Assembly: GCA_017936985.1 (NCBI GenBank)
Contig: JAGBEM010000017.1
Coordinates: forward strand, 1 to 17,554
Length of the DNA: 17,554 nucleotides
Source: Oscillospiraceae bacterium
GTDB taxonomy: Bacteria > Bacillota_A > Clostridia > Oscillospirales > Oscillospiraceae
Reading direction: 5' to 3'
Under the pieces are notes generated by a model. It was not told the DNA's origin. It worked only from the letters and a program-made list of their open reading frames with translations, and did not search any database. Positions 1 through 8,597 of the stretch are shown here, one piece after another (positions within the stretch are counted from its first letter, which is position 1; the number at the start of each line of letters is the position of its first letter). The position numbers and the translations under genes were made by a program.

Positions 1-685
1 TCATCACCACCAGCAAGAAGCTCGTTCCGCACCGGGGATGCAGCCGGGTCTGGGCCCGGACATTTTCCACCGTCAGAGGCAGTCCGGCTTCATAACAACG
101 GATGGTTTTATGCTCTGCACCGTGATAGGCGAATACTCTGCGCATTTCCTTCATCCGGGAAACCAGCAGCATATAGGCCACAAAGATCACAATACGCACA
201 GCGCCTTCGATGAGATTCACCAAGAGTGTATTGTGGATAATGCCGTCAAAAAAGCTGCTGACGATCATAGGAAGCAGGAAAAACAGAAGGATAGACAGAC
301 CAAGTCCCATAAATACTGCCAGGCCGATCACCGCTTTTTGAAAACCTTCGTTACCGAGCCGCTTTTCCAGCCACTGATCAAATTTGGACGGCTCCTGAGG
401 CTGTTCAGCCTCCTCGGGGGAAAGATCAGCAGAACGCATCAGTGCTTTGACGCCGGTGACCTGAGAATCAAAGAAATTCACCGCACCCCGGATCAAAGGC
501 CAACGCAAAGGAGAATTCTTGGCCGGCACCTTTCTGGTGCTCGTTTCAATGGTCAGTTCCCCGTTGCTACGGACAACAATGGCGTCCTTTTCCGGGCCGC
601 GCATCATGATGCCCTCGATCAAGGCCTGTCCGCCGATCATTGTTTTAAATTTCTCGCAGCAGGGCTGCGCTTGCTTATTTTCCAT
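1..685 (-). CDS. yqhQ: DUF1385 (YqhQ-type) membrane protein, 3' end cut by window edge
   Basis: The first 228 residues are present and the gene runs off the left edge. The N-terminus carries the family signature GGQALIEGIMMRGP (residues 18-31). Two hydrophobic spans follow at about 118-143 and 157-175, then HGAEHKTIRCYEAG (188-201) and HPRCGTSF (216-223). All three blocks are hallmarks of the DUF1385/YqhQ family, whose biochemical role is not established. In many Firmicutes it lies near prmC/rpmE or near peptidoglycan genes. The ATG at 685 is preceded by GTGAGG with 7 bases of spacing, and it begins 13 bp after the histidine kinase stop, so it is probably the last visible gene of that operon. 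Family assignment is secure; function is unknown. Confidence 0.9.
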   Translation of the reverse strand, partial: MENKQAQPCCEKFKTMIGGQALIEGIMMRGPEKDAIVVRSNGELTIETSTRKVPAKNSPLRWPLIRGAVNFFDSQVTGVKALMRSADLSPEEAEQPQEPSKFDQWLEKRLGNEGFQKAVIGLAVFMGLGLSILLFFLLPMIVSSFFDGIIHNTLLVNLIEGAVRIVIFVAYMLLVSRMKEMRRVFAYHGAEHKTIRCYEAGLPLTVENVRAQTRLHPRCGTSFLLVVM

Positions 686-698
686 GGTAATTCCTCAC

Positions 699-2108
699 TT
701 ATTGGGATGCGGGCAGCGTAACGGTGACCAGTGTGCCGCCGCCCTCGGCATTATCCAGAGTCAGCGAACCGCCATGCATCGTGACGATCTCATCACACAC
801 CGCAAGGCCAATACCCGTTCCTCTTGCCTTGGAGCTGCCTTTATAGAATTTTTTCTTGACCAGGGGGATCTCATCTTCCGGGATGCCCGGGCCAAAGTCG
901 CGGATCTTTACTACCACTTGCTCGTCGATAAAGTGGATGGACGCTTCGATCCGTTTGCCTTCGCCGCCGTGTTTGGCAGCGTTGTCTAAAATATTCAAAA
1001 ATACCTGCCGCAGGCGCTCCGGGTCACAGGGGATCTCCGGAATATCCTCGTCATTGTCCAGATAATGGAGCTTGATCTCATCCTGGGCAAGGCGGCTGGA
1101 GTACATATATACCGTGTCTTCAAATTCACCGCGAATATCGGTCTGGCGGACGTTTAATGTCATCCTGCCATCCTGAATCCGGTTAAAGTCCAGAAGCTCG
1201 ACCACCATTTCTGTCAGTCGTTTTGCTTCTCTTTGGATGATATTCATACCTCTACGGGTATCGGGGTCCATGTTTTCGTCTGCCAACAGCGTTTCGCTCC
1301 AACCGGTAATGGCCGTCAGCGGTGTGCGCAATTCATGAGACAGTGACGAAATAAACTCCCGCTGCACGATCTCATTCTGATTGATCTGATTGGACATCTC
1401 GTTGATGGTAGATGCCAGTTCTCCGATCTCATCGTTATATTTTGTTTTGATCTGAATACCGTAGGTGCCATTAGCGATCTTCTGCGCTTTTTGGGTGATC
1501 TCACGAACCGGCACAAGAATGGAATGAACATAATAGTTGCTGCTTATGATCACAGCGGCCATAACAAACAGCAGTGCGGTCATTGCATAGAAGAATATCT
1601 TCATCACTTGACGGTCGACCAGCCGGGTGGAAGTGACATAGCGCAAAACACCGATAACTTCACCGTTGCTGTAAATGATAGGACTGGAAACAGCAATGAT
1701 CCGCTCCCCTGTCTGCTCATCTACGCCCACAAAGGGTTCCGGCATCCGGCTGATGATCGCCTTCTGGATCTCCGAGGTTGTCGGCACTTTGCCTACCCAG
1801 CTGCCGTAAGAAGACGCAACCATCCGTCCTGCGGCATTGATAAACTGCAGCTCAATGTCGTTTCGGTCTTCAAAGGTCTTGGCGTAGTTGATACAGGACT
1901 GGTAATAATCTCTGTAGTTCAGATTTGCATAGTCAGCAAAGAAATCTGTCGTGGTTTCCGCACGATAGCGCATATCGGACTGGATCCCGGAGTAATAGTA
2001 GGCGGAAAACGCTGCAGTGACAGTCAGCACACAAATCATGCCCAGTGCAAAGATCACGGCAACCGTATTAAATAGCCAGCGTTTTCTCAAACCGCCGATC
2101 TTTTTCAT
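699..2108 (-). CDS. Membrane sensor histidine kinase, HAMP-HisKA-HATPase
   Basis: This is a 469-residue sensor kinase. TM1 spans about 14-37, then an extracytoplasmic domain of about 130 residues with a Cache/PAS-like pattern (ELQFINAAGRMVASS, later PIIYSNGEVIGVLRY). TM2 spans about 171-194, followed by a HAMP linker. The HisKA motif SLSHELRTPLTA puts the phosphorylated His at 258. The ATP domain shows the N box NILDNAAKHG (about 373-382), DFGPGIP (about 404) and GTGIGLAV (about 430). An in-frame GTG at 2117 is possible, but the GAGG ribosome site overlaps it; the ATG at 2108 sits 8 bases behind GAGG and is preferred. It lies 27 bp after the response regulator gene, its evident partner. The stimulus is not readable from sequence; WalK/PhoR-type kinases have this layout. 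Confidence 0.95.
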   Translation of the reverse strand: MKKIGGLRKRWLFNTVAVIFALGMICVLTVTAAFSAYYYSGIQSDMRYRAETTTDFFADYANLNYRDYYQSCINYAKTFEDRNDIELQFINAAGRMVASSYGSWVGKVPTTSEIQKAIISRMPEPFVGVDEQTGERIIAVSSPIIYSNGEVIGVLRYVTSTRLVDRQVMKIFFYAMTALLFVMAAVIISSNYYVHSILVPVREITQKAQKIANGTYGIQIKTKYNDEIGELASTINEMSNQINQNEIVQREFISSLSHELRTPLTAITGWSETLLADENMDPDTRRGMNIIQREAKRLTEMVVELLDFNRIQDGRMTLNVRQTDIRGEFEDTVYMYSSRLAQDEIKLHYLDNDEDIPEIPCDPERLRQVFLNILDNAAKHGGEGKRIEASIHFIDEQVVVKIRDFGPGIPEDEIPLVKKKFYKGSSKARGTGIGLAVCDEIVTMHGGSLTLDNAEGGGTLVTVTLPASQ

Positions 2109-2135
2109 GGGCGACACCTCACTTCCGGGAGACGG

Positions 2136-2822
2136 TCAGATCCCCCACTTGTAACCAAAGCCCCAGACTGTGGTAATATATGTCGGGGTTTGGGCATCAT
2201 CTTCGATCTTGATACGCAGACGGCGGATGTTAACATCCACGATCTTCAGCTCACCATCATAATCCCTGCCCCAGACTGCAGAGAGAATATCCTCTCTGGA
2301 CAGGGCTCTGCCGGGATTTTGCATGAACAGCTTCAATATAGAATACTCTACCTGCGTCAGTCGGACACGCTCGCCATTCTTTTCCAGGGTGTGATTTCTG
2401 GTGTTCATCACGAACGGGCCCTGAGACAACAGTTCAGAATTGGCATTGCTATCACCGCCAATACGACGGAACAGCGCATCGATCCGGGCGGTAAGCTCCG
2501 CAGGCGAAAAGGGCTTGGTCACATAGTCATCCGCGCCAGTCATCAAGCCAGTGACTTTGTCCATTTCCTGAGTTCTGGCGGTCAGCATGATCACGCCGAT
2601 CTGCTTACTGGTGGCGCGGATCCGGCGGCAAACCTCAAAGCCGTCAATGTCCGGCAGCATAATGTCCAAAATGGCCACACCAATATCCGGGTAATCCCGG
2701 AGCTTATCCAGCGCTTCCTGTCCGGTGCCGGCCTCAATGACCTCATAACCGGCCCGCTTCAGATTGATCACAACAAAGCTGCGGATATTGATCTCATCTT
2801 CCAAAATCAAAACTTTTTTCAT
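2136..2822 (-). CDS. OmpR/PhoB-family response regulator
   Basis: This 228-residue DNA-binding response regulator is the partner of the kinase that follows it. The receiver domain (about 1-120) has the acidic pair E8/D9 (LILEDE), phosphoacceptor D53 in AILDIMLPDIDG, T81 in MLTART and K103 in VTKPFSP. The C-terminal winged helix (about 132-227) carries the typical Trans_reg_C pattern: LTQVEYSILKLFMQNPGRAL, VWGRDYDG, VDVNIRRLRIKIED and a terminal TVWGFGYKW. The ATG at 2822 is well placed behind AGAGGG with 7 bases of spacing. The gene starts 12 bp after the lipoprotein stop codon, so lipoprotein, regulator and kinase are likely co-transcribed. Target genes cannot be inferred. Confidence 0.96.
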   Translation of the reverse strand: MKKVLILEDEINIRSFVVINLKRAGYEVIEAGTGQEALDKLRDYPDIGVAILDIMLPDIDGFEVCRRIRATSKQIGVIMLTARTQEMDKVTGLMTGADDYVTKPFSPAELTARIDALFRRIGGDSNANSELLSQGPFVMNTRNHTLEKNGERVRLTQVEYSILKLFMQNPGRALSREDILSAVWGRDYDGELKIVDVNIRRLRIKIEDDAQTPTYITTVWGFGYKWGI

Positions 2823-2834
2823 ACAAACACCCTC

Positions 2835-4154
2835 TTATGTTTCTCCGGTATTCCAATCCTGCACGATCAGGTGGAAGCTGTCAATCAGACCGGTCCGGCT
2901 CATACCGTGCGCACCGGAGGCAACCTCCAGTTCAGCGGCATATACAACAGAATCCGTTCTGAGCAATACAAAACGGTTGTTGCTGACTGCCTGCTCCTCC
3001 CGCTTGCTGCCTGTAAGGATATGGATCGTCATCAGTTTTTGGGAGGTAACAAATTCTTCGTCCCAGAGGTAAAATTCGTAGCTGCTTCCTCGCTGTACTG
3101 CAGCGATCCGGGATGCGATGCTGCTTTCCAACTCCACATACCAGCCGCCGGCAAAGTTATGGTAGGTGTAAACTCTTTCTGACTCGCTGCCATCGGGATT
3201 CATGGCATACCACCGGATCAGATGCTGACTCTGAGACGCGCCATCCCCTTCCGGCATACGCATGGTGATCAGATCCGGCAGCTCCAGGATTCCGTCACTG
3301 TCGATATCGTCGGCATAAACATAATAGTTACGCAGCGTTTGGACACTGGTACCGGATTCGTTGGAAAATGTAACATTGGTAAACTGGTCATTTACAATGG
3401 CATACACATCTGTGATGATAGAGTCGCTGCCGGCATCGCTTGCAACATAAACAGCCGGGGTGCTGTCATTGAGCTTACCGAACATGATTCGTCTGATCTT
3501 GTCCGCAGGCTCGGACATACTGACCTGAGCAGCACGCTCCAGCATTCTGTCCTTCATGACATAATGCTCTGCGACGCCATTGTCCGCATCATTGTCACCC
3601 GGACGCAGCAACAGCAGCTCCTGGTAGCCGTTGCGATCCATGTCAGCACAAACGAACTTGGAATAGGTGGACTTCATGATCTCTTCGATTTGACCGTTGA
3701 CCATGGTGTAAACGCAGACAGAACGCATCACCTGGTCGCTAAGCTGACAGCCGACCACGATCTCTACACCGCCCCGATCGTCCATGTTGACATACTCAAC
3801 CTGCTGAAAGGAAGAACCTGTATTTTCGATGGTGTCCAACAGATAATACTGCTCACCATCACCGGTAAAAATGAAGATCTGCAAAGGTTTTTCTGTACTT
3901 CCCTTGGCAAACAGAAGGTACTCATCCTCCCCGTCGCCGTTTAGGTCTGCCAGCTGAACTGTCTGCTGGTGCTCACCGGAAACCGGTGCACTGTATTCAA
4001 GGCCGTTCATGGCCTGATCGATAACGCTCTGAAGATTCTTGTAAGCCTCAGAACGCTTCGGAAGACAATACAGCTCCTCCACTGTGGATATATTACATCC
4101 GGTCAGGAGCAGCACCACTGCAAACAGCAGTGCAAACAACTTATATCCGCTCAC
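2835..4154 (-). CDS. Lipoprotein with acidic calcium-loop-like (VCBS/FG-GAP-like) repeats
   Basis: This is a predicted secreted lipoprotein of about 439 residues. The N-terminus is a signal peptide ending in lipobox LLTGC, with the acylated Cys at about 20. At least three loops resemble calcium-binding DxDxDG repeats: LADLNGDGEDE (about 68-78), CADMDRNGYQE and ADDIDSDGILE. Each leads into a hydrophobic strand, as in FG-GAP/VCBS beta-propeller blades. An ATG at 4163 is in frame, but AAAGGAG abuts it directly. The GTG at 4154 lies 9 bases behind that site and is the better start. It lies 12 bp before the response regulator and just downstream of a TGCTATAAT promoter. I recognise no specific family; a role in supplying an extracellular signal to the neighbouring kinase is inference. 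Confidence 0.85.
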   Translation of the reverse strand: MSGYKLFALLFAVVLLLTGCNISTVEELYCLPKRSEAYKNLQSVIDQAMNGLEYSAPVSGEHQQTVQLADLNGDGEDEYLLFAKGSTEKPLQIFIFTGDGEQYYLLDTIENTGSSFQQVEYVNMDDRGGVEIVVGCQLSDQVMRSVCVYTMVNGQIEEIMKSTYSKFVCADMDRNGYQELLLLRPGDNDADNGVAEHYVMKDRMLERAAQVSMSEPADKIRRIMFGKLNDSTPAVYVASDAGSDSIITDVYAIVNDQFTNVTFSNESGTSVQTLRNYYVYADDIDSDGILELPDLITMRMPEGDGASQSQHLIRWYAMNPDGSESERVYTYHNFAGGWYVELESSIASRIAAVQRGSSYEFYLWDEEFVTSQKLMTIHILTGSKREEQAVSNNRFVLLRTDSVVYAAELEVASGAHGMSRTGLIDSFHLIVQDWNTGET

Positions 4155-4179
4155 AGCAGTCATCTCCTTTCAAATGAAT

Positions 4180-4188
4180 ATTATAGCA
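4180..4188 (-). promoter_or_regulatory. Extended -10 promoter for lipoprotein/two-component operon
   Basis: Read on the minus strand, the gap between dnaE and the lipoprotein gene contains TGCTATAAT, a perfect -10 with the extended TG motif, 26-30 bases ahead of the start codon. No good -35 is present at 16-18 bases (TTCCTT is the nearest), as is common for extended -10 promoters. It would allow the lipoprotein, regulator, kinase and yqhQ to be expressed apart from dnaE. No terminator is visible after dnaE, so read-through is also possible. Confidence 0.7.
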
Positions 4189-4209
4189 TACCTTGCCGTA
4201 AAAAGGAAG

Positions 4210-7200
4210 TTATTTCAGCACCACATTTTCTTCCCCGAGAACATTTTTCAGTTCCATGAGCATTCTTTCATCGAAACTTGCCTGGGCACCGCGCAATTTA
4301 CGGGTGTCGGCAAAAAACACCTTGACCGTACCTTCGCCGGGGAACATATTGATGATCGCTCTTACCTTTTGATACCGGGGGTCACGCTCCCCTTCCAGTT
4401 TTAGATAAAGCGTATTGCCCTGGATAAGCTTCGGCTGGGGCGGTTCTTCATGAACGGGCTCTTTGGCAAAATCCGAAATGGGCCTTGCCCGGTTGATCAC
4501 GATCTGGGGTTCTTTTTCATCCCGGATGGAAAGTCTTCCGGTAATGACCACCGCGCTGTTTTCCCGGAGGTAGCCACCGTACTGGTTAAGGACATTGGAA
4601 AATGCCAGCATCTCAATAGAAGAAGTATCATCCTCCACAGTTACATAGGCCATCATGGAATTGTTTTTAGTGGTCTTCATCTTCACATTCTGCACGATGC
4701 CTGCAACGCTGACGATGGAATCATCCTGATAATGGCTTTCCGGATCCATCAGAGCAGCAACCGGAACCACACGGGAGCCTTTCAGGTACTGACGGTAATC
4801 GTCCATCGGATGACCGGAAATATAGATGCCGGTGGTTTCCTTTTCCATGGCCATCAGATCAGCTCTGCTCAGCTCTGCCAGCTTCGGGATCGGAATGGAG
4901 GCTGCCTTATCATCCTCCTCCAGCATGGAAAACAATCCCATCTGACCTTCCAGATTCTTCTTCCGGGAGGATGCCACACTGTCCATCATATTTTCATAAA
5001 CAGCCAGCAGTTCGCTCCGGTGGTAGCCGAAACAGTCCATGGAGCCGCACTTGATAAAGTTTTCCACGGCACGCTTATTCAGTTCGCCATCGCCGAGGCG
5101 CTCCAGGAAATCCTCCAGAGATTTGAACGGACCGTCTGCATTGCGCTTGGCGACCATTGTCCGGATCAAGCCCCGGCCAACGTTTTTCACTGCACCAAGG
5201 CCAAAGCGAATACTGTCGCCCTCAACGGTGAAAGGATCATCAGAATGATTGATGTCCGGCGGCAGCGTGGCGATGCCCAGTTCCTTACACTCAGCGATAT
5301 ATCCGGATACTTTGTTTGCAGAATCCAACACAGAAGTCATCAGTGCCGCCATATACTGCCGGGGATAGTGACATTTTAAGTATGCAGTCTGGTAAGAAAC
5401 CACAGCATAACAGACAGCGTGAGCCTTGTTAAAGGCATAGTTGGCAAAAGCTACGATCTCATCGTACAGTGACTGTGCCACGCTTTCCGAAATACCATTG
5501 GCAACGCAGCCCGGTATATTTTTCTGCCTGTCACCGTAGACAAAAACCTTGCGTTCTTCCTCGATGACCTTCATTTTCTTTTTTGAAATAGCACGGCGAA
5601 TATTGTCTGCCTGTCCCATGGTATAGCCGCCTAAGGAACGGAATATCTCAATAACCTGTTCCTGATAGACAATGCAGCCATATGTAACCTTCAGGATTGG
5701 CTCCAGTTGGGGGCATTTGTAGGTTACTTTTTTATGGTTCAGCTTATTTTCAATAAACTTAGGAATGGAATCCATCGGACCGGGGCGGTAAAGGGCAACG
5801 ATCGCCGTAATATCTTCAATAGAACTGGCTTTCATGTTGACACAGACACCGGTCATACCTGCTGACTCCAACTGGAAAACGCCTTGGGTCTTCCCCTCAG
5901 CCAGCATAGCAAAGGTTTCCGGGTCATCGTCCGGAACTTTATCAATGTCAAAATCCGGATCGATCTTGCGGATCTGCCGTTGGGCATCCTCAATAACCGT
6001 CAAGTTCCGCAGTCCCAGGAAATCCATTTTCAGAAGGCCCAGTTCCTCGATGGTCGTCATGGTATACTGGGTCACGATGGTATCGTCATTTCTGGAGAGG
6101 GGCACATAGGAACAAACCGGATCTGCCGTGATCACAACACCGGCGGCGTGGGTGGATGTATTTCTGGGCATTCCCTCCAGACTCCGGGCAGTATCGATCA
6201 GCTGGCGGACACGGGGATCCTCATCGTACATCGCCTTCAGCTGGGCAGAGGTTTTTAACGCCTCATCCAGTGTGATATGCAGCGTGTTTGGTACCAGCTT
6301 CGCAACGACATCCGTTTCTGCATAGCTGAAGTTCAATGCGCGGCCCACATCCCGGATAGCGCCCCGGGCTGCCATAGTGCCGAAGGTAGCGATCTGGGCC
6401 ACATGATCCTTGCCGTACTTTTCCATGACGTAGTCGATGACCTCACCACGGCGTTCCTGACAAAAATCTGTATCGAAATCGGGCATACTGACACGCTCAG
6501 GATTTAAGAATCGCTCAAAGATCAGTGCATACTTCATGGGATCCACTTCTGTGATGTGCATACAGTAAGCGACGATAGATGCGGCACCGGAGCCACGGCC
6601 TGGGCCCACCGGGATCCCAGATTCCTTGGCATAGCGAATGAAATCCCACACGATCAGATAGTAGTTCGTATAGCCCATGCCGCTGATGACACTGATCTCG
6701 TACTCCAGGCGGTCCTTATATTCCTGAGGCGGATTTTCATAGCGCTCCGCAAAACCGTCATAGCACAGCTTGCGAAAGTATTCTTCGTTTGTATAACCCT
6801 CGGGCACCGGGAAAGAGGGTAAATGATACTGGTTAAACACAAACTCCACATTGCACATATCGGCAATTTTCGCAGTGTTTTCAAAGGCTTCCTCGCAATT
6901 AGGGAACAGTTCCCGGAGCTCTTCCTCGCTCTTGAGGTAAAATTCCTCTGTCTGGAATTTCATGCGGTTGGGCTCGTCCACCGTCTTGCCGGTCTGGATA
7001 CACAGCAAAACATCCTGCATCTGGGCATCCTCTTTACGCAGATAGTGGGCATCATTGCTGACGATCAGCGGCAGACCGGTTTCCCGGGCAAGACGCATAA
7101 CCCCTTGATTGACAGCGCGCTGCTCTTCAATTCCGTGATCCTGCAATTCCAGATAGAACCGGTCAGGACCGAAAATTGAGGACAGCTTTAAAGCATAGCG

Positions 7201-7665
7201 CTTTGCTTCGTCATAGTTCTCATCCATCAGATACTGGGCAACTGCACCGGCCAAACAGGCTGAAGTTGCGATCAGACCCTCATGATACTTTTCCAGCAGC
7301 GCAAGATCCACTCTGGGCTTACCGTAAAAACCATGGGTAAAGGCCTCGGAAACCAAGAGGCAGAGGTTTTCGTAGCCCTTCATATTCTCGCAAAGCAGCA
7401 CCAGATGATACGGATCGTTGTCAATGCCGTGGACACGGTCTTCCATGCCTCGCCGGGCGACATAGACTTCGCAGCCGATAATTGGCTTGACACCAGCCGC
7501 TTTTGCTGCTTTATAAAAATCGATACAGCCGTACATTACACCATGGTCTGTGATAGCGATGGCGCTCTGACCCAGTTCCTTGACCCGGTCCATCATACCC
7601 TTGATCCGGCAAGCACCGTCCAGAAGGCTGTATTCTGTATGAACATGTAGATGTACAAAACTCAT
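4210..7665 (-). CDS. dnaE: DNA polymerase III alpha subunit, DnaE1 type
   Basis: This 1151-residue replicative polymerase subunit is close to the usual DnaE1 length. The N-terminal PHP domain (about 1-210) keeps the metal-binding pattern: HLHVHTEYSLLDG (5-17), TDHG (39-42), GCEVYV (E66), SACLAG and SNDAHYL (D205, H207), so PHP exonuclease activity is plausible. The palm has GPGRGSGAASI (354-364) and the catalytic pair D396/D398 in MPDFDTDF. The thumb and fingers follow, with ATFGTMAARGAIRDVGRAL and the Lys/Arg-rich ISKKKMK. Near the C-terminus is an OB fold (SVAGIVQNVKMKTTKNNS onward). The ATG overlaps the whiA stop as ATGA, with AAAGGAGG inside whiA, so translation is coupled. Many Firmicutes also carry PolC, which is not in this window. 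Confidence 0.98.
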   Translation of the reverse strand: MSFVHLHVHTEYSLLDGACRIKGMMDRVKELGQSAIAITDHGVMYGCIDFYKAAKAAGVKPIIGCEVYVARRGMEDRVHGIDNDPYHLVLLCENMKGYENLCLLVSEAFTHGFYGKPRVDLALLEKYHEGLIATSACLAGAVAQYLMDENYDEAKRYALKLSSIFGPDRFYLELQDHGIEEQRAVNQGVMRLARETGLPLIVSNDAHYLRKEDAQMQDVLLCIQTGKTVDEPNRMKFQTEEFYLKSEEELRELFPNCEEAFENTAKIADMCNVEFVFNQYHLPSFPVPEGYTNEEYFRKLCYDGFAERYENPPQEYKDRLEYEISVISGMGYTNYYLIVWDFIRYAKESGIPVGPGRGSGAASIVAYCMHITEVDPMKYALIFERFLNPERVSMPDFDTDFCQERRGEVIDYVMEKYGKDHVAQIATFGTMAARGAIRDVGRALNFSYAETDVVAKLVPNTLHITLDEALKTSAQLKAMYDEDPRVRQLIDTARSLEGMPRNTSTHAAGVVITADPVCSYVPLSRNDDTIVTQYTMTTIEELGLLKMDFLGLRNLTVIEDAQRQIRKIDPDFDIDKVPDDDPETFAMLAEGKTQGVFQLESAGMTGVCVNMKASSIEDITAIVALYRPGPMDSIPKFIENKLNHKKVTYKCPQLEPILKVTYGCIVYQEQVIEIFRSLGGYTMGQADNIRRAISKKKMKVIEEERKVFVYGDRQKNIPGCVANGISESVAQSLYDEIVAFANYAFNKAHAVCYAVVSYQTAYLKCHYPRQYMAALMTSVLDSANKVSGYIAECKELGIATLPPDINHSDDPFTVEGDSIRFGLGAVKNVGRGLIRTMVAKRNADGPFKSLEDFLERLGDGELNKRAVENFIKCGSMDCFGYHRSELLAVYENMMDSVASSRKKNLEGQMGLFSMLEEDDKAASIPIPKLAELSRADLMAMEKETTGIYISGHPMDDYRQYLKGSRVVPVAALMDPESHYQDDSIVSVAGIVQNVKMKTTKNNSMMAYVTVEDDTSSIEMLAFSNVLNQYGGYLRENSAVVITGRLSIRDEKEPQIVINRARPISDFAKEPVHEEPPQPKLIQGNTLYLKLEGERDPRYQKVRAIINMFPGEGTVKVFFADTRKLRGAQASFDERMLMELKNVLGEENVVLK

Positions 7666-8576
7666 TTGACAGCCTCCTTTGCAGTTTCTACCAGTTTCTT
7701 TAACCGGTGATTCATGGCAGGTTTCGTGATGGGCGGTTCCATCATGCCGGCAAGTTCTGTTAAGGATGCTTCCGGGTTATTCTCCCGGGCAGCCGCAGCC
7801 TGCTGCAGCTTAGCCGGCAGTCTTTCATAAAGCCCATGTTCCCGCAGGATACGAATAGCAGACAGCTGTTCCTGGGCGGCCTCCACCACCTTGGAGGTGT
7901 TGGCATCGTCGCAGTTGCAGCGGCGGTTGACCTTGTTGTTCAGTTCTTTTTCCAGTCTGGCTTCCATAATACCCATGGCGGACACCGGCGCACCCAAATA
8001 TGTCAGCAGGTCGGAGATTTGCTCGCTCTGCTTTAGATAAAGAACTTGCCCACCGCTTCGCTGAGCTGTCTTGGGATAGAAACCCAGGACCTCATGCATC
8101 AATGTGTACGTCTCCCGGGAAACGCTCTTATGGGTGGTAGTCAATTCCATGTGGTAGCCCTTTGCCGGGTCTGTCACACTGCCGCCAGCCAGAAATGCAC
8201 CGCGTAAGAAAGCGGCTTTACAGCAGTCATCCTCCACAATCGGCAGATTCACATGGAGCGCCAGGGTATCCACTGGGTCGAAACCGTAGGCTATCATAAT
8301 TTGCTGGATTTTTTCTTCTTCATAGATCTGGAAGATCAGCTTACCAGGTGATTCAAGACTGGGAAAGCTGTCAAATTCCACAGAAAATGCACGCATAAAC
8401 AGCTTCGGTAAAATGTATGCAAATTCCCTGCTTTCCGTAATGATGCGAATACCGTCAGCGCCAAAGCTGTTGCAAAACAGCAGTACGCCAAAGCACTCTG
8501 CCAGTGCGCAGCAATGCTTGTTTGGGACAGCCCGACAGACTTCTGCCTTGGCTGTAGACGCAAACGAAACGGCCAT
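7662..8576 (-). CDS. whiA: WhiA-family DNA-binding regulator
   Basis: This 304-residue WhiA homologue (DUF199) is normal in length. It opens with SFASTAKAEVCR, typical of the family. The LAGLIDADG-homing-endonuclease-like core includes LRGAFLAGGSVTDP (about 124-137), with the usual loss of nuclease acidic residues, then a conserved NRRCNCDDANTSKVVEAA stretch. The C-terminal helix-turn-helix is about 255-300 (SLTELAGMMEPPITKPAMNHRLKKL). In actinomycetes WhiA controls sporulation septation; in Bacillus it influences cell division and metabolism. The ATG at 8576 follows AGGAGGG at good spacing. It starts 21 bp after the dipeptidase gene and overlaps dnaE by four bases. The common upstream partners rapZ and yvcK are absent here. 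Confidence 0.96.
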   Translation of the reverse strand: MAVSFASTAKAEVCRAVPNKHCCALAECFGVLLFCNSFGADGIRIITESREFAYILPKLFMRAFSVEFDSFPSLESPGKLIFQIYEEEKIQQIMIAYGFDPVDTLALHVNLPIVEDDCCKAAFLRGAFLAGGSVTDPAKGYHMELTTTHKSVSRETYTLMHEVLGFYPKTAQRSGGQVLYLKQSEQISDLLTYLGAPVSAMGIMEARLEKELNNKVNRRCNCDDANTSKVVEAAQEQLSAIRILREHGLYERLPAKLQQAAAARENNPEASLTELAGMMEPPITKPAMNHRLKKLVETAKEAVK

Positions 8577-8597
8577 ATCGGGCCCTCCTGTTCTGAA

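Noticed and set aside
2190..5379. Several long plus-strand frames (for example 2190-3182, 3222-3944, 4450-5379)
   Set aside because: All lie opposite well-identified minus-strand genes, lack good ribosome sites, and show no domain-like composition.
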